Source: Zingiber officinale
Taxonomy: Eukaryota; Streptophyta; Magnoliopsida; Zingiberales; Zingiberaceae
Length of the DNA: 64,000 bases
NCBI RefSeq assembly: GCF_018446385.1
Contig: NC_055991.1
Span: 101,043,712-101,107,711 of the forward strand
Reading direction: 5' to 3'
In this document: piece after piece, positions 8,409 to 18,775 of the stretch
Layout: each line of letters begins with the position of its first letter
How positions within the stretch are numbered: position 1 is the first letter of the stretch
Notes under the pieces: model-generated
What the model saw: only the letters and a program-made list of their open reading frames with translations
The model's database searches: none
What the model was told of the DNA's origin: nothing
Made by a program: the position numbers and the translations under genes

Positions 8409-11400
8409 ATGAGGCGGAAGAAGATGGTGGTGTTGCTCCTTTCGTTCCTATTTTTCTCGGTGTTTTGCTGCATATCTGCTGCATCCCTAGCTAGTGAGCA
8501 TGGATTTTGATGTTTGTGTGTGTGTGCGCGAGTGTGAGGGAGGGGAGAGGTTGTGGGTTTCATGGGTTCCCTGTTGAGCTTTGATCGTTCTGTTTTACTT
8601 TTTTTTTAGGGCTGGTAAGCGTGTTGCTCTTCAACCTCTTTTCTGCCCTTCTGCGGCGGCTTTGGTCGGCGACGTTGGATTCGAGGATTGGTAAGACTCG
8701 AAGATTGATTTCTCTCTCTCTCTCTCTTCTTTTTGTTTAGTTGATTTGGTGTTTTGGATTTATCAGCGATCTTGAGCCCCTCGATTGTGAGGATTGAGAG
8801 TGGATACGGCATCGAGACTGTTTCCGATGGGAGTAAGCATGGAATCGAGCCGTTCTCGGTCGAAGTCACGCCGGGAGGGGAGCTTCTGGTACTGGATTCC
8901 AAGAACAGTAACATCTACAAGGTTTCTTTGCCCTTGTCTAAATGTGAGTGTGTTTATCCTCTCATAAAGATCAAAGTGTCCATTTGCTTGAGATTGATAC
9001 TCAAGACTCAAAAATAATCTCCAGACAAATTTTGTCAAAGACCAAATTTTACATGTTCAAATGACACTCTTCAATTCTTCTCCACATTCCTTGTTGATTA
9101 GTTTAATTATCACACAAACTTTTCTTCCCAACTAAAACTTCATAAACTGGGACACTGAAAAGCTGCATTTGCCAATTTTATCTGCCTAATGTTATCTCAA
9201 GGTTAGGAGGTGCCCTCCCTCCATCAGCTGCAACAGGAAAAGGATTGATGTTTGGTTGATCTTCCATCTGCAAGGAATTGCTAAGATCAGTGAGTTTAAT
9301 TTCTTCCTTAAAAATTCTTTCATTTTATTTATTTTGAGTAGAATGAAAAATTGAAATTTTTGACAGCAACAGGTACCTGGCTGTCACTGTGCAGCAAATG
9401 ATCCCCTCTGAAGTAAGGATATGATAATGCATTATTTAGTCTGATTGATGGGTTCCAAGCAGTCCTCTCCAAAGATGGACGCAACCCACTGCTGACAATA
9501 AATAACAAGACAAAGTTTACTCATCATGATAATAATGCTATCTATCTATGGCACTCATTCGGTCATAATCAACCTTGAAGAGTTGGACAGTGGTGGTGGT
9601 GTTGTTGTTGGTAAGGCATAGCAATGGGTGCTGATCTGATCATATTGCCCCTGCAATAGTACTCCTCCCTCCACTTCTTCTGCTTCCACCTCTCTTCCAC
9701 TCCACTGAGAAGCAGCATTATTCATCCCCATTTCAGCACCTCGACCATTCCCTGAACCAAACATTTTTCTTAAGATATCAGGCATATAGAGGAGTACTGA
9801 GGAAACAGCAGTGGTTAGATCCATCCAAATATATACCTCCTTGTCCTTCTCTGTCAGTGCTCTTCACTGTTCTATACATCTGCAGTGTAGAAACTTGATC
9901 AACTATTTTGTAGTTAGTTAATACTCCAATATATACCTGAACCATTTTGTACCTGGAGATGGCTCTTAACGTGTGCTAGGGTTAGATCCTTAACGTTCAT
10001 GAGTTCAAGAACCGTTTAGTTGATACTTGTTTGATTTTGTCTGATATGAGATTGATATCTTGACAGTGGAATATTTGAGTGTTCTTAAAGTTACTGGATG
10101 TGAAGCCAAGTGATGGTCTAGAGGAGCAGCCTAAGTTGTTCTGAAAAATATCAGCAATAGTTGCTGGTTGGTGATGATGGTTTCACTGTTCTGATACCAT
10201 GACGATCCAATTTTGTGATTGTCTTCCATTAGAAAGGGGCCAAAGAAGATAACTACTAATAAGTAACACGATGTGTTTGATTCCAGAATTTCTATGCTGA
10301 TGTTGGCACTTTGAATATGACATTGTATTTTTAATCTTTTAATTTAGTTAATCTTTTAAGCATTTGTTCCAGATACATTCTTGAATATGATTGTTCTAAA
10401 TGCGCTCTTATTGTGGTTTGTTGAATAACTAAATCTCTTTGATATTATCATTGACTTCCACTGTGAATTTTTTGGTTCAGCTAAAGGTTGGAGCGGTCAT
10501 GTTGATGGCAAACCACGTGTAGCAAGGATGAACCATCCAACAGGGCTCACAGTCGATAGCAAGGGTAACATTTATGTTGTTGACACAAAGAACAAAGCAA
10601 TTAGGAAAATCGTTGATGACCTAAGCATGTCATTTTGTAACTACAAATCTTGTAACTTTGTGAGCTCAAGTTCATCGAATTTGTTATTGTTCTATTCTGT
10701 GCAATCAAAACGGTCCTTATTTATCAATCATGTTTTAATCACTTTCTACATGCCAGGTAGCGTGTATTCTAATATTCAAGCTTCAGCAAGATGATTTCCC
10801 AGTGGATACTCATGTGTGCTCTTTTAACTAATCTCAAATTCTAGCAAAGTATCAACTAATATATGCAGAACCATGGTACTTTTGCAGGTTTTTAGGATAA
10901 TGAGGGACATTGGTTGGATCCCCATTAAAGCAAACAAAGAGCAAGCATATATCCACCTCAATAATAGAATACCTAATCATTTGAAGTTTGACCTCAATTA
11001 TCTTCTTGTAACTCATGGAAGATTTTTGTCACAGGTGTTCTGTTAGAAGAGGTAATTAGAACACGGGAGATGGTCCACAGGTTTCCTGCCCACTCACTCA
11101 GTACTGTAAGAATACAACGAAATAAGCTAATCATTTCCAGCTTGCATCTCTATAAATCTACATCACCTGCTATCTTTCCCATAAATATTATGAGTGAAGC
11201 ACTGAAGCTACTGTAGTTTATCCTTATGTTGGTTGCAACTTCTGCCTCCTTTAATTGCCTGAGCTGTAACACATTGAACTCTACCTAGTCTGTACATCTG
11301 CTTGTTATAGTTGGGCCTCATTGGTCATCTCTTAGGGTGCTTGAATAGTCTTTGACCTAAATGAAAGTTACTGAAGATGAACTCATGAAACTGTACTATG

Positions 11401-12861
11401 ATAATTAGCTATCTTGAAATATTGCTTTAAATATAGCGATCCATGAATACATTTAACATACTGAAGTTGGTTGTCCCTTTGTGAGTTTAATATCCATGAA
11501 TACATTTAACATACATTTAACAATCGAGTTTAATATTCTTGAAAATTTTCTGTTCAACTCTTATTCATTGGCTTGTCTTTGTCTATCATAGAGCTTAGCA
11601 ACTAACTCATAGGAAATCCTTTGCTTTTGGTTCTAAAGAAGATATTTTCTGATATTATCAACATTGTTAATACTTGCTTACATCACTACCCACTCATTAT
11701 ATTCTATTTTTTTTTTCGACCAAAATTAGGTTGTGTACCTTTAAGTCACTCTCTTATCATCTGCATTTATAATATTCATACTTCTTTTCCTCTTTGATTC
11801 ACACTCATGTGTGTGATTATGCAAATAGCTGCATAAGTACTATTATTTCTCTAACTTTACTAGGTACGAGGCCAATCAACCTGTCGTAGTAGACCAGTGC
11901 TTCAAGATGTTAAGCATGGTAAGCAAAAAACAAGTTTCTTTCTCATTTTTGTTTTATATTGAATTGGTAGGACAAAGTTGTGGAGCTACACAAATGCATC
12001 TCTAGCTTTCCACCTTTTAAGATTTCAAGTGTTATGCTCTCTTATTCTCACGTTTATTTGCAAACAAAGTTGGATTTTCTGTTAAGTACCAACTAATCTT
12101 GTCCTCCTTTTGTTATTAGTATTTTTCCACTTTGTTTATTGAAACACTGAAACTTCCAAAGCATGCTATCATGTAGAAGAAAAATATAAAACAAAAGTTG
12201 CATCCACTTGGTGATGCTCTTTGTATTTTGATTTTTTTTTCCTTTGATTAACTCTAGCAATGCATTTGCTGTGGAGAAACATTAATTTACTGATGAGAAA
12301 AGTCATGTCAGCTTAGTATAAGGATGAGTTTTTTCCAACATTGACTCTTCATCCAATATCCCTACTGAAGAAATGGAAACTGGTGTGGCAGCACAAGGTT
12401 CTGGTTCTAGGGAGTTGAAAGCCAACTCTCTCTATCCAGACAAAGGAGAAGAGAAAAAGATTCGCTTGTGTGGCTTTGAGTTCGATCCAAATTGGGATGG
12501 GGAGAGTGGAAACAAGGAGGATGGTAATTTTTGAGTTCCAAGAATAGTTTAACAATTTTGTTACTATTATACGTCTATTAAATGCTACTACATTTTGATA
12601 TTTTCTTTCTTAAGTACTTAGAAAATGATACTATACTAATTTTGGATGAGAAGAGAAGAAACCTTCTTGTTTTCTCTGGTTACAGTTCATGCAGTTATTA
12701 CAATTCTCTTTTCTGTTATATTTTAAGAGAGACATAGATGACATCTTGATAGGTTCCTCAGGCATCAGAACTTCCCTAGCAAAAGTCTGAGTTCTCTATT
12801 TTTACTTATTAGCATTGTTCATTTTTCTCTTGCAGGTCTGCCAATTCGTGAGGCGGCTTGA
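8409..12861 (+). CDS. Chimeric spliced gene in the CACTA element: signal peptide + NHL-repeat exons + unknown 3' exons
   Basis: Eight exons fit GT-AG sites and keep one open frame: 8409-8493, 8610-8690, 8767-8943, 10481-10611, 10888-11034, 11864-11918, 12371-12523 and 12836-12861 (TGA), 284 codons plus stop. Exon 1 encodes a basic start and hydrophobic core (MRRKKMVVLLLSFLFF) like a signal peptide. Exons 3 and 4 resemble plant NHL-repeat proteins (IESGYGIETV; LLVLDSKNSNIYKVS; MNHPTGLTVDSKGNIYVVD). The usual exon between them (a -RLVAG- segment) is missing, though phase is kept; a vestige may lie near 10151. The last four exons match nothing I know. Weak points are the GTTGAT donor at 10612 and the acceptor before 12371. 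Exons 5-8 could belong to another gene. No expression evidence exists. Confidence 0.5.
9178..10015 (-). CDS. Captured KANADI-like (GARP) transcription factor fragment, five exons
   Basis: On the minus strand five exons join in phase with GT-AG sites: 10015-9953, 9879-9837, 9751-9574, 9491-9377 and 9267-9178 (stop TAA at 9180-9178), 162 codons plus stop. Exon 1 gives NVKDLTLAHVKSHLQ and exon 2 MYRTVKSTDRE, the second half of the GARP DNA-binding domain typical of KANADI. The protein ends PPNLEITLGR, like the KANADI C-terminal motif. The N-terminal half, including the first GARP helix, is missing: the reading breaks just upstream of 10015. KANADI proteins specify abaxial organ identity. A product here would lack full DNA binding and could at most interfere. 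The exons lie inside intron 3 of the plus-strand frame. Homology is secure; function is inference. Confidence 0.85.
10888..11034 (+). other. Exon-like segment of unknown origin in the CACTA element
   Basis: Exactly 49 open codons lie between TTTTGCAG and CAG/GTGTTC, phase 0 at both ends, including VFRIMRDIGWIPIK and HLKFDLNYLLVTHGRF. The amino-acid composition looks protein-like, but I recognise no family. It may be a separate captured fragment, and fits in phase after the NHL exon. Confidence 0.4.
11035..11863. other. Intron-like or filler sequence within the CACTA element
   Basis: AT-rich sequence with no open frame of note. A duplicated phrase, ATCCATGAATACATTTAACAT, occurs near 11441 and 11491. 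If the spliced frame is real this is its intron. Confidence 0.4.
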
Positions 12862-13189
12862 GTTTTTTTGATGCAAGAAGTGAGCTTTGTTAGATGTAGT
12901 TTGCCTTGCTATTTTGTAAATTAAAATCCATATGGAGAACAGCAAAGGGAAAACATGTGATTTAGTGTATATGGAGAGTAATGGAAAACATATGTATTTT
13001 GATGAGTAACAACTCATTTTGTATATTTTTGTATATGTGGCTACAAGATGAATTATATATGGATGTTTATTTTAGATTTAATGTAGTAAATATTTAGTTT
13101 TGTATTGGTGGTTTTCTTATAGTAAAATAAGATTGGTTGTTTGGTATTAATGAACATTAAAGACAACATGTAAAAATGTTGTAAAAACT

Positions 13190-13589
13190 AGGTAAACCAC
13201 AACGAATTTTTTTTGTAAAAAGTGATAAAAGACAACGGTTTTATCCGTTGTAAAATATATTAAAACTATTGTTAAAAAAACAAAACATGCCAAATATTAT
13301 CTACCACAACAGTTTATATCTGTTGTAAAACGTATCTACCACAACGGTTTATTTCTGTTGTTGAAATTATCTACCACAACGGTTTTAAAACGTTGTCGTA
13401 TCCTTCGTAGCCAAATTTTGGACATATAAACAACAACGGATAAAAACCGTTGTCAAATGTCTACAAAGACAACGGATTCAAAACCGTTGTCGTAGGGCAA
13501 TACATTCTACAACACCCTCAGTTACAACGATTTTTTTACCCTACGACAACGGATAATATCCGTTGTCGTTTGCAGTTTTTGTTGTAGTG
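13190..13589. repeat. CACTA right terminal and subterminal repeat region
   Basis: Many copies of CAACGG and CCGTTGT motifs (around 13232, 13311, 13340, 13373, 13432-13490, 13547) lead to the terminal inverted repeat TTTTTGTTGTAGTG. Together with the left end it defines the transposon. Confidence 0.85.
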
Positions 13590-13592
13590 TAC

Positions 13593-13743
13593 CTTTAGGA
13601 GGTGACTATTGTGTCATTGACGATAGAAACCCATCTTTGCTTGATCCCCGTGGTCATATGGGGATGAGTAATCAATTGTAATATTTTTGATATAAGATAC
13701 ATAGAGAGTGAGAGTAATAGTACACATGAACACTTATACATCA
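13593..13743 (-). repeat. 5' LTR of the SIRE-like element, second part
   Basis: Sequence resuming after the CACTA target duplicate. The outer border is uncertain: it ends somewhere before the Tat element LTR that begins near 13750. I take the CA at about 13742-13743 as a possible LTR end. Confidence 0.4.
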
Positions 13744-13749
13744 TGATCT

Positions 13750-14598
13750 TGTGGCAAGATCGGGGGGCCCTCATAAGGGAAAGGCCAACGACACGTGGAG
13801 ATCGGCAGTCAATGGAGGGGCCAACCCCCTGTGCTCGAGGAGCGAGCAAGACATGCCGAGCACCAGGCAATAGCCCTTACCCGAAAGAATAACCATCCGG
13901 CCGGGCGCCAAGGAAGGAAGGAGCATAGAGCCGAGCGGATAATCCGTTCGGCCGCGAGACAACGCACGAAGGAAGGTCGAGCCATTTGCCCGCTCGGCCA
14001 GGGTCTCAGGCGATACGAGCCGAGTGGAAGGACGACCCTCAGTCTTCCTGGACGGGCGACCACCTATGTCGAACTAAAGACGAGCGCTATGGCCGAGCGG
14101 TTGGATGGTCGATCCAGGAAGAGGAAGTCAAAGAGTAGGGGATAGTGTGGACGTCATCTCAGTAACCCCTGTTGCTGACAACAGGTATGTTCGAAGACTA
14201 AACCATACGCAGTATGGTGTGATCGAATATTCTGCTGTCCCATCGAGGAGACGCTCAGACTGTAGCGGCATGGAGTCAAACATGCTCTTCTGACAAGCCC
14301 ATGCTGCGGTATGGGGTATGACACGTGTACACCTCGGGTTGTGTGCACCAAGCTCCCATGGCTCTATATAAATGCCATCAGACTTCATCGGAGGTATGCA
14401 ATCTGAGATCTCTAGAGCCACCTTCTTGCTATTCATTTTTCTGACTTGAGCGTCGGAGGGTCGTTGCCGGGAACCCCTTCCCGGCTCGACTTCTTTGCAG
14501 GATCGCTGGAAGTTCGCACCAATAGTCGAAGACCCACGTCAGCAACCGGAAAGCATCACTTGCCCAGCGTCCGTTGATTCAGCTTTCGGACAGGATCA
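13750..14598 (+). repeat. 5' LTR of Tat element 1
   Basis: I infer the start at TGTGGCAAGATCGGGG and the end at CAGGATCA just before the primer-site region. No second LTR copy is in the window, so the left border is provisional. A TATA-like CTATATAAATGCC sits near 14363. Open frames inside are incidental. Confidence 0.6.
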
Positions 14599-14601
14599 AT
14601 T

Positions 14602-14618
14602 TGGCGCCGTCTGTGGGA
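14602..14618 (+). promoter_or_regulatory. Primer-binding site region of Tat element 1
   Basis: TGGCGCCGTCTGTGGGA follows the LTR by three bases, the position of a primer site. The same phrase, with one change, follows the LTR of Tat element 2 (33784). I do not assign the tRNA. Confidence 0.7.
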
Positions 14619-14643
14619 ACGCTCCTGCATCCGAATTGAAGCA

Positions 14644-15837
14644 ATGGACGAAGCTGGACGATCGCACTCGGTGATGCTCTCCACAGAGGAGCTCGATGCT
14701 TTGATCGAGACAAGAGCCACCAAGCTTATGGAACAGAGACAAAAGTCACAAGCCGAGCGTGCAGAGCAGCAAGCAACATCAGCATCAGGAGGCCGAGCGG
14801 AAGCACCTCAGGCCATCGTTGCATTCCATCGGGCCCTATTCTGCACTCCTGAAGCCGCAGCAACTAATCGAGATTGGGGATCTTCTTCGGATGAAAGGCC
14901 AAGACGAGACGACAAAAAAGGGAAAGCCCCCCGAGGGGACGCATCGCCCGAGCGGATCAATCACCAATTTTCAGAGGCTATTCTACGAGACCCTCTGCCC
15001 AAGAATTATGTGCCTCCGACGATCGGCGAATACAATGGAACCACCGATCCGGATGATCATTTGGGTAAGTTTGATAACACGGCAACCCTGCATCAATACA
15101 CAGATGGGGTGAAGTGTCGGGTTTTCCTCACCACCCTCTCTGGATCGACCCAACGGTGGTTTCGGAGACTGCCGGACGGATCTATCTCAAGTTTCAAAGA
15201 CTTCCGAACGGCTTTCCTCCACCACTTTGCAAGCAGTCGGCGCTATCAAAAAACCAGTGTTAGTCTGTTTGCCATCAAACAGGAAGCCCGCGAATCGCTC
15301 CGAGCCTACATCCAGCGGTTCAACAGAGTGGCCATGGATATTCCAACGGCCACCTCGGAGACCATGATGAATGCCTTCACACAAGGCCTAGTGGATGGGG
15401 ATTTCTTCCGATCACTTATTCGGAAGCCACCCCGAGACTACGACCACATGCTACACCGGGCCAACGAATACATCAACGTGGAGGAAGCCCAAGCGGCCCG
15501 GAAAAAAGAAACTCCCATCGAGCGAGCTCCTCCTGCCGAGCGGAAGCCGCACGCTGCTCAGCCACCCAGAGGACCGAGGGCCGAAGCAATCCGCTACCCC
15601 CATGCTAGGTCCCACGTGCAAGAGGTAGCTGCCGCTCGGCCCAAGCCAAAGAAGAAATGGACCCCAATGTTCTGCTCCTTCCACCGGACGGATACGCACA
15701 ACACAAGGGATTGTCGAAGTCTTCCCTTGATTGCTCATCCCGTTCCCCGGAGTGGTGGTCGACGATCGCCCTCATCCGATAGGCGACAGAGAACTCATGA
15801 AGCCGATCGGACGCAAGCTGACAGGCAAAAACAATAG
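14644..15837 (+). CDS. Gag polyprotein of Tat element 1
   Basis: An open frame of 397 codons starts 45 bases after the primer site. It has a Gln/Glu-rich N-terminus, then the retrotransposon gag core (about residues 125-285) with DDHLGKFDNTATLHQYTDG, FLTTLSGSTQRWFRRLPDG and LRAYIQRFNRVAMDIP, and a basic C-terminal part containing a zinc-knuckle-like FCSFHRTDTHNTRDC. It would form the virus-like particle and bind element RNA. The frame is intact, in contrast to the damaged pol. The protease frame follows in another frame; some Tat elements encode gag and pol in separate frames, or a frame shift occurred here. Confidence 0.85.
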   Translation: MDEAGRSHSVMLSTEELDALIETRATKLMEQRQKSQAERAEQQATSASGGRAEAPQAIVAFHRALFCTPEAAATNRDWGSSSDERPRRDDKKGKAPRGDASPERINHQFSEAILRDPLPKNYVPPTIGEYNGTTDPDDHLGKFDNTATLHQYTDGVKCRVFLTTLSGSTQRWFRRLPDGSISSFKDFRTAFLHHFASSRRYQKTSVSLFAIKQEARESLRAYIQRFNRVAMDIPTATSETMMNAFTQGLVDGDFFRSLIRKPPRDYDHMLHRANEYINVEEAQAARKKETPIERAPPAERKPHAAQPPRGPRAEAIRYPHARSHVQEVAAARPKPKKKWTPMFCSFHRTDTHNTRDCRSLPLIAHPVPRSGGRRSPSSDRRQRTHEADRTQADRQKQ

Positions 15838-15879
15838 ACTCCCGATCGGCATCGCTCCCCGAGGCGGGAGAATCGCCGA

Positions 15880-16656
15880 ATGTCTAGAGAACGGTCCCGA
15901 CCGTCCGCTCGGGAAGAAGAAAATAGAAGTAATACTTCCCGAGGCGAGATCAACATTATTGCTGGCGGACCGACCGGAGGCGACTCTAACCGAGCAAGGA
16001 AGGCGAGCGTCCGACAGCTCCAGATCCATGAGGTCGGCTGCAGCCAGGAACGGGCAAGTGGACCCGAAATCAGTTTCGGGCCCCGGGACTTGGAAGGAGT
16101 TGAAGTCCCCCACGACGACGCTCTTCTCATCAAAGCGGTAATAGCCAATTACACTATTCACCACATTTTTATTGACACAGGAAGCTCGGTCAATATCATA
16201 TTCAAAAAGGCATTCGATCAACTGCAAATTGATCGAGCCGAGCTGCTGCCCATGACAACCCCCCTTTACGGGTTTACGGGCAATGAAGTTCAGCCGGTCG
16301 GACAGATCCGGCTGGCCATATCACTGGGAGAGGAGCCGCTCAGAAGGACGCGTACTGCAAACTTCGTCGTGGTGGATTCTCCGTCGGCATACAACGTCAT
16401 ATTGGGGCGAACAGCTCTCAGTGAATTCCGAGCGACCGTTTCCACCTTCCACCAGAAGATCAAGTTCCCCGTCGAGGACAAAGTGGGAGAAGTACGAGGG
16501 GATCAACTGACAGCTCGGCGATGTTACGTCGAGATGGTCCGAGCAGAAGCCAATGCCGCTCGGAAGATGCCTCGGATCGATGTGAACGCTATCACTGAAA
16601 AGCCACCCTCTTTGATTTATGAAGAAAAAGAGGAAGTGCAAATTCACCCGACCTGA
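15880..16656 (+). CDS. Aspartic protease region of Tat element 1
   Basis: An open stretch of 258 codons. The retropepsin motif DTGSSVNIIFKKAFDQL has its catalytic Asp codon at 16184, about residue 102. A second conserved segment is YNVILGRTALSEFRA. In the family this enzyme cuts the gag-pol precursor. The N-terminal ~60 residues are Arg/Ser/Glu-rich and may be the end of gag read in another frame. A TGA at 16654 ends the frame shortly before RT. Confidence 0.75.
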   Translation: MSRERSRPSAREEENRSNTSRGEINIIAGGPTGGDSNRARKASVRQLQIHEVGCSQERASGPEISFGPRDLEGVEVPHDDALLIKAVIANYTIHHIFIDTGSSVNIIFKKAFDQLQIDRAELLPMTTPLYGFTGNEVQPVGQIRLAISLGEEPLRRTRTANFVVVDSPSAYNVILGRTALSEFRATVSTFHQKIKFPVEDKVGEVRGDQLTARRCYVEMVRAEANAARKMPRIDVNAITEKPPSLIYEEKEEVQIHPT

Positions 16657-16692
16657 TCGGAGGCCACGACATTCATCGCGTCCGATCTGGAG

Positions 16693-17982
16693 GTGGACCA
16701 GAAGGAGGAAGTGATCCAATGCCTCCAGAGAAACCATGATGTCTTCGTCTGGGCGACACATGAGCTACCCGGAATTTCACCAAGTATAGCGCAGCATGAG
16801 CTCCATGTCCGACCGGATGCTCGGCCGGTGAAGCAGAGAAAGAGGGATTTAGCGCCGAACAGAATGTCATCATCCGAGCGGAGGTGGAGAAACTCCTGGA
16901 GGCCGGCCACATACGCGAGGTCCAATTCTCGAGCTGGTTGGCGAACGTGGTGCTTGTCTCCAAGCCCGGCAATAAGTGGAGAGTATGCATCGATTTTCCG
17001 GGACCTTAACAAGGCGTGCCCAAAGGATTTTTATCCCCTGCCCCGGATTGATCAACTGGTGGACTCTACGGCCGGCTGCGAGCTGATATGTATGCTCGAC
17101 GCTTACCAAGGCTATCATCAAGTGCCGCTCGCCCGAGAGGATCAAGAAAAAGTAAGCTTCGTTACGGCCGATGGCACCTACTGCTATAATGTCATGCCGT
17201 TCGGACTAAAGAACGCAGGAGCCACTTACCAACGCTTGATGAACAAAGTGTTCAAGGAGCAGATCGGGCGAAATCTGGAAGTATATGTGGACGACATTCT
17301 CATCAAGTCTGTCCGAGCGACCGATCTCTTGGAAGACATGGAGGAGACTTTCCGAGCGCTAAGAAGGTATGGAGTTAAACTAAATCCCCTGAAATGTCTA
17401 TTCGGAGCAAAAGGAGGGTGTTTCCTGGGTTACATAGTGACCGAGCGGGGTATCGAAGCAAATCCCAGCAAGGTGAAAGCCTTACAAGATATGCAGCCTC
17501 CAAGAAATCTGAGGGAAGTGCAGCGCTTGACCGGTCGGATAATATCATTGTCTAGATTCATCTCGAAGACCGCCGATCGGAGTCTCCCATTTTTCAAAAT
17601 CTTGCGCAAGGCCACCAAGTTTCACTGGGACGAAGAATGCGATCGGGCGTTCGAAGATCTGAAGACATATTTGAATTCTCTTCCGGTACTAGCCAAGCCA
17701 GCTGCGGGTGAGCCACTTTGTATCTACTTATCTTCAACTGGACAAGCCGTCGGCTCGGCATTAGTAAGGCCGAGCGGAGAAGAGCCTGTGTATTTTCTGA
17801 GCCATATTTTAAAAGATGCTGAATCTCGCTACACTGGGCTCGAGAAACTGGCTTTCGCTTTGGTCCTCGCCGCTCGGCGCCTCCGTCCTTATTTCTTGGC
17901 TCATACTATCATCGTCCGGACGAATAGCCCATTGGGAAGAGTGCTGTTGAATCCCGAAGCGTCCGGACGGCTCATTAAATAG
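16693..17982 (+). pseudogene. Reverse transcriptase and RNase H of Tat element 1
   Basis: After a short start, the reading shifts frame between about 16860 and 16990 and then gives a good RT: RDLNKACPKDFYPLPRID, CMLDAYQGYHQVPLA, NVMPFGLKNAGATYQRLMNK and the catalytic YVDD (17284-17295). The connection and RNase H follow, with YFLSHILKDAESRYTGLEKL. A TAG at 17980-17982 stops the frame before the second RNase H. RT copies element RNA into DNA. The shifts and stop make it a pseudogene, though the catalytic residues survive. Confidence 0.85.
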
Positions 17983-17991
17983 ACGACGGAG

Positions 17992-18641
17992 TTGAGCGAA
18001 TTCGACATCCAATACCAGCCCCGGTCGGCGATAAAGGCGCAGTCCTTGGCGGATTTTGTCATCGAAGTACAAAGGCCAGAACCCGAAGCCATGTGGAAGA
18101 TATTTGTGGACGGATCGGCCACTCGGCTCGGGAGCGGTATTGGTGTATTATTGCTTTCTCCCCAAGAAGAAAAGATGCATCTATCCGTCCGGCTTGATTA
18201 TAGAGTTACGAATAATGAAGCAGAGTATGAAGCCCTTATAGCCGGCTTACAGGCTGCCCGGCATGTAGGGGCCGGACGGGTGACGCTACATTCAGACTCC
18301 CAATTGGCTGCTCAACAACTCTCAGGCTCTTTTGAAATCAACAACGCTCGGCTCAAGCTTTATGCTCAAGCCTTCGAGAAACTCAAGGACGACTTCAGAG
18401 AGGTTATTATCCAGAAGATACCCCGAGCGGAGAACCAAGCGGCTGATGAGTTAGCCAAACTCGCAAGCTCAATAACGCCGATCACCATCCAGCAACCAGT
18501 CGAACAAGTATCTTTGGTGGCGCACGTCGACCGGATGGAGGGCCTCTCGTTCCCGAGCGACTGGCGGACACCCATCATAGAGTTTCTCCGCTCGGGTGCT
18601 ACACCGTCCGATCGGGATGAGGCCCAGCTACTGAGGAGGAT
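17992..18641 (+). pseudogene. Second (plant-type) RNase H of Tat element 1, truncated
   Basis: The frame gives WKIFVDGSATRLGSGIG, NNEAEYEALIAGLQAA, LHSDSQLAAQQLSGSFEI and RAENQAADELAKLAS, a complete RNase H fold with the expected acidic residues. This extra domain is known in the Tat group and is thought to have been acquired from a host-type RNase H. After it the frame runs into a foreign LTR at 18642, so the integrase is absent. Confidence 0.85.
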
Positions 18642-18775
18642 GTTGGATCGAGAAGCGCTAGAGGGGGGGGTGAATAGCGCTCGTGGCTATTTCGTTCGAT
18701 TATCGGAAAACTATCGGAGTTAAAACGTGCAGCGGAATAAGCGGAAATAAATGTCAGCGGAATAAGCGCTGAGAC
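18642..18775. repeat. SIRE-type LTR fragment
   Basis: TGTTGGATCGAGAAGCGC followed by TAGAGGGGGGG and TGAATAGCGCTCGTGGC matches the start of the LTR at 7129. Only about 130 bases are present and no primer site adjoins. It is a truncated insertion that abuts the broken Tat element on the left and unrelated sequence on the right. Confidence 0.6.

Larger units (their letters stand above)
7851..13589. mobile_element. CACTA (En/Spm-type) DNA transposon carrying captured gene fragments
   Basis: The ends are CACTACAACAAAAA (7851-7864) and its exact complement TTTTTGTTGTAGTG (13576-13589), flanked by the 3-bp duplicate tac (7848-7850 and 13590-13592), as expected for CACTA elements. Both ends are rich in subterminal copies of GACAACGG, many arranged as hairpins. 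Within 5.7 kb I find no transposase. Instead there is a spliced plus-strand frame starting with NHL-repeat exons and a minus-strand set of KANADI exons. This is a non-autonomous, gene-carrying CACTA element that must be moved by a transposase from elsewhere. Confidence 0.93.
13750..18641 (+). mobile_element. Tat-lineage Ty3/Gypsy retrotransposon 1, truncated 3'
   Basis: It carries a 5' LTR (about 13750-14598), a TGGCGCCGTCTGTGGGA primer-site region, gag, protease, RT, RNase H and a second RNase H domain. That second RNase H after RT-RNase H is the mark of the Tat group. Integrase and 3' LTR are missing because the element stops abruptly at a SIRE-type LTR fragment (18642). CCGAGCGG and its complement recur throughout. 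Frame shifts near 16860 and 16990 and a stop at 17980 show it is inactive. Confidence 0.85.

Noticed and set aside
8763..9038. Minus-strand frame opposite the NHL exon
   Set aside because: It is a shadow of the plus-strand NHL exon, which has family motifs and splice sites.
12371..12523. Identification of the exon with KIRLCGFEFDP as part of a C2H2 zinc-finger factor
   Set aside because: The short similarity to a plant zinc-finger motif is weak and no zinc finger follows; left as unrecognised.
13595..14436. Many open frames in the Tat 1 LTR on both strands
   Set aside because: They lie in LTR or flank, overlap each other and have no recognisable domains.
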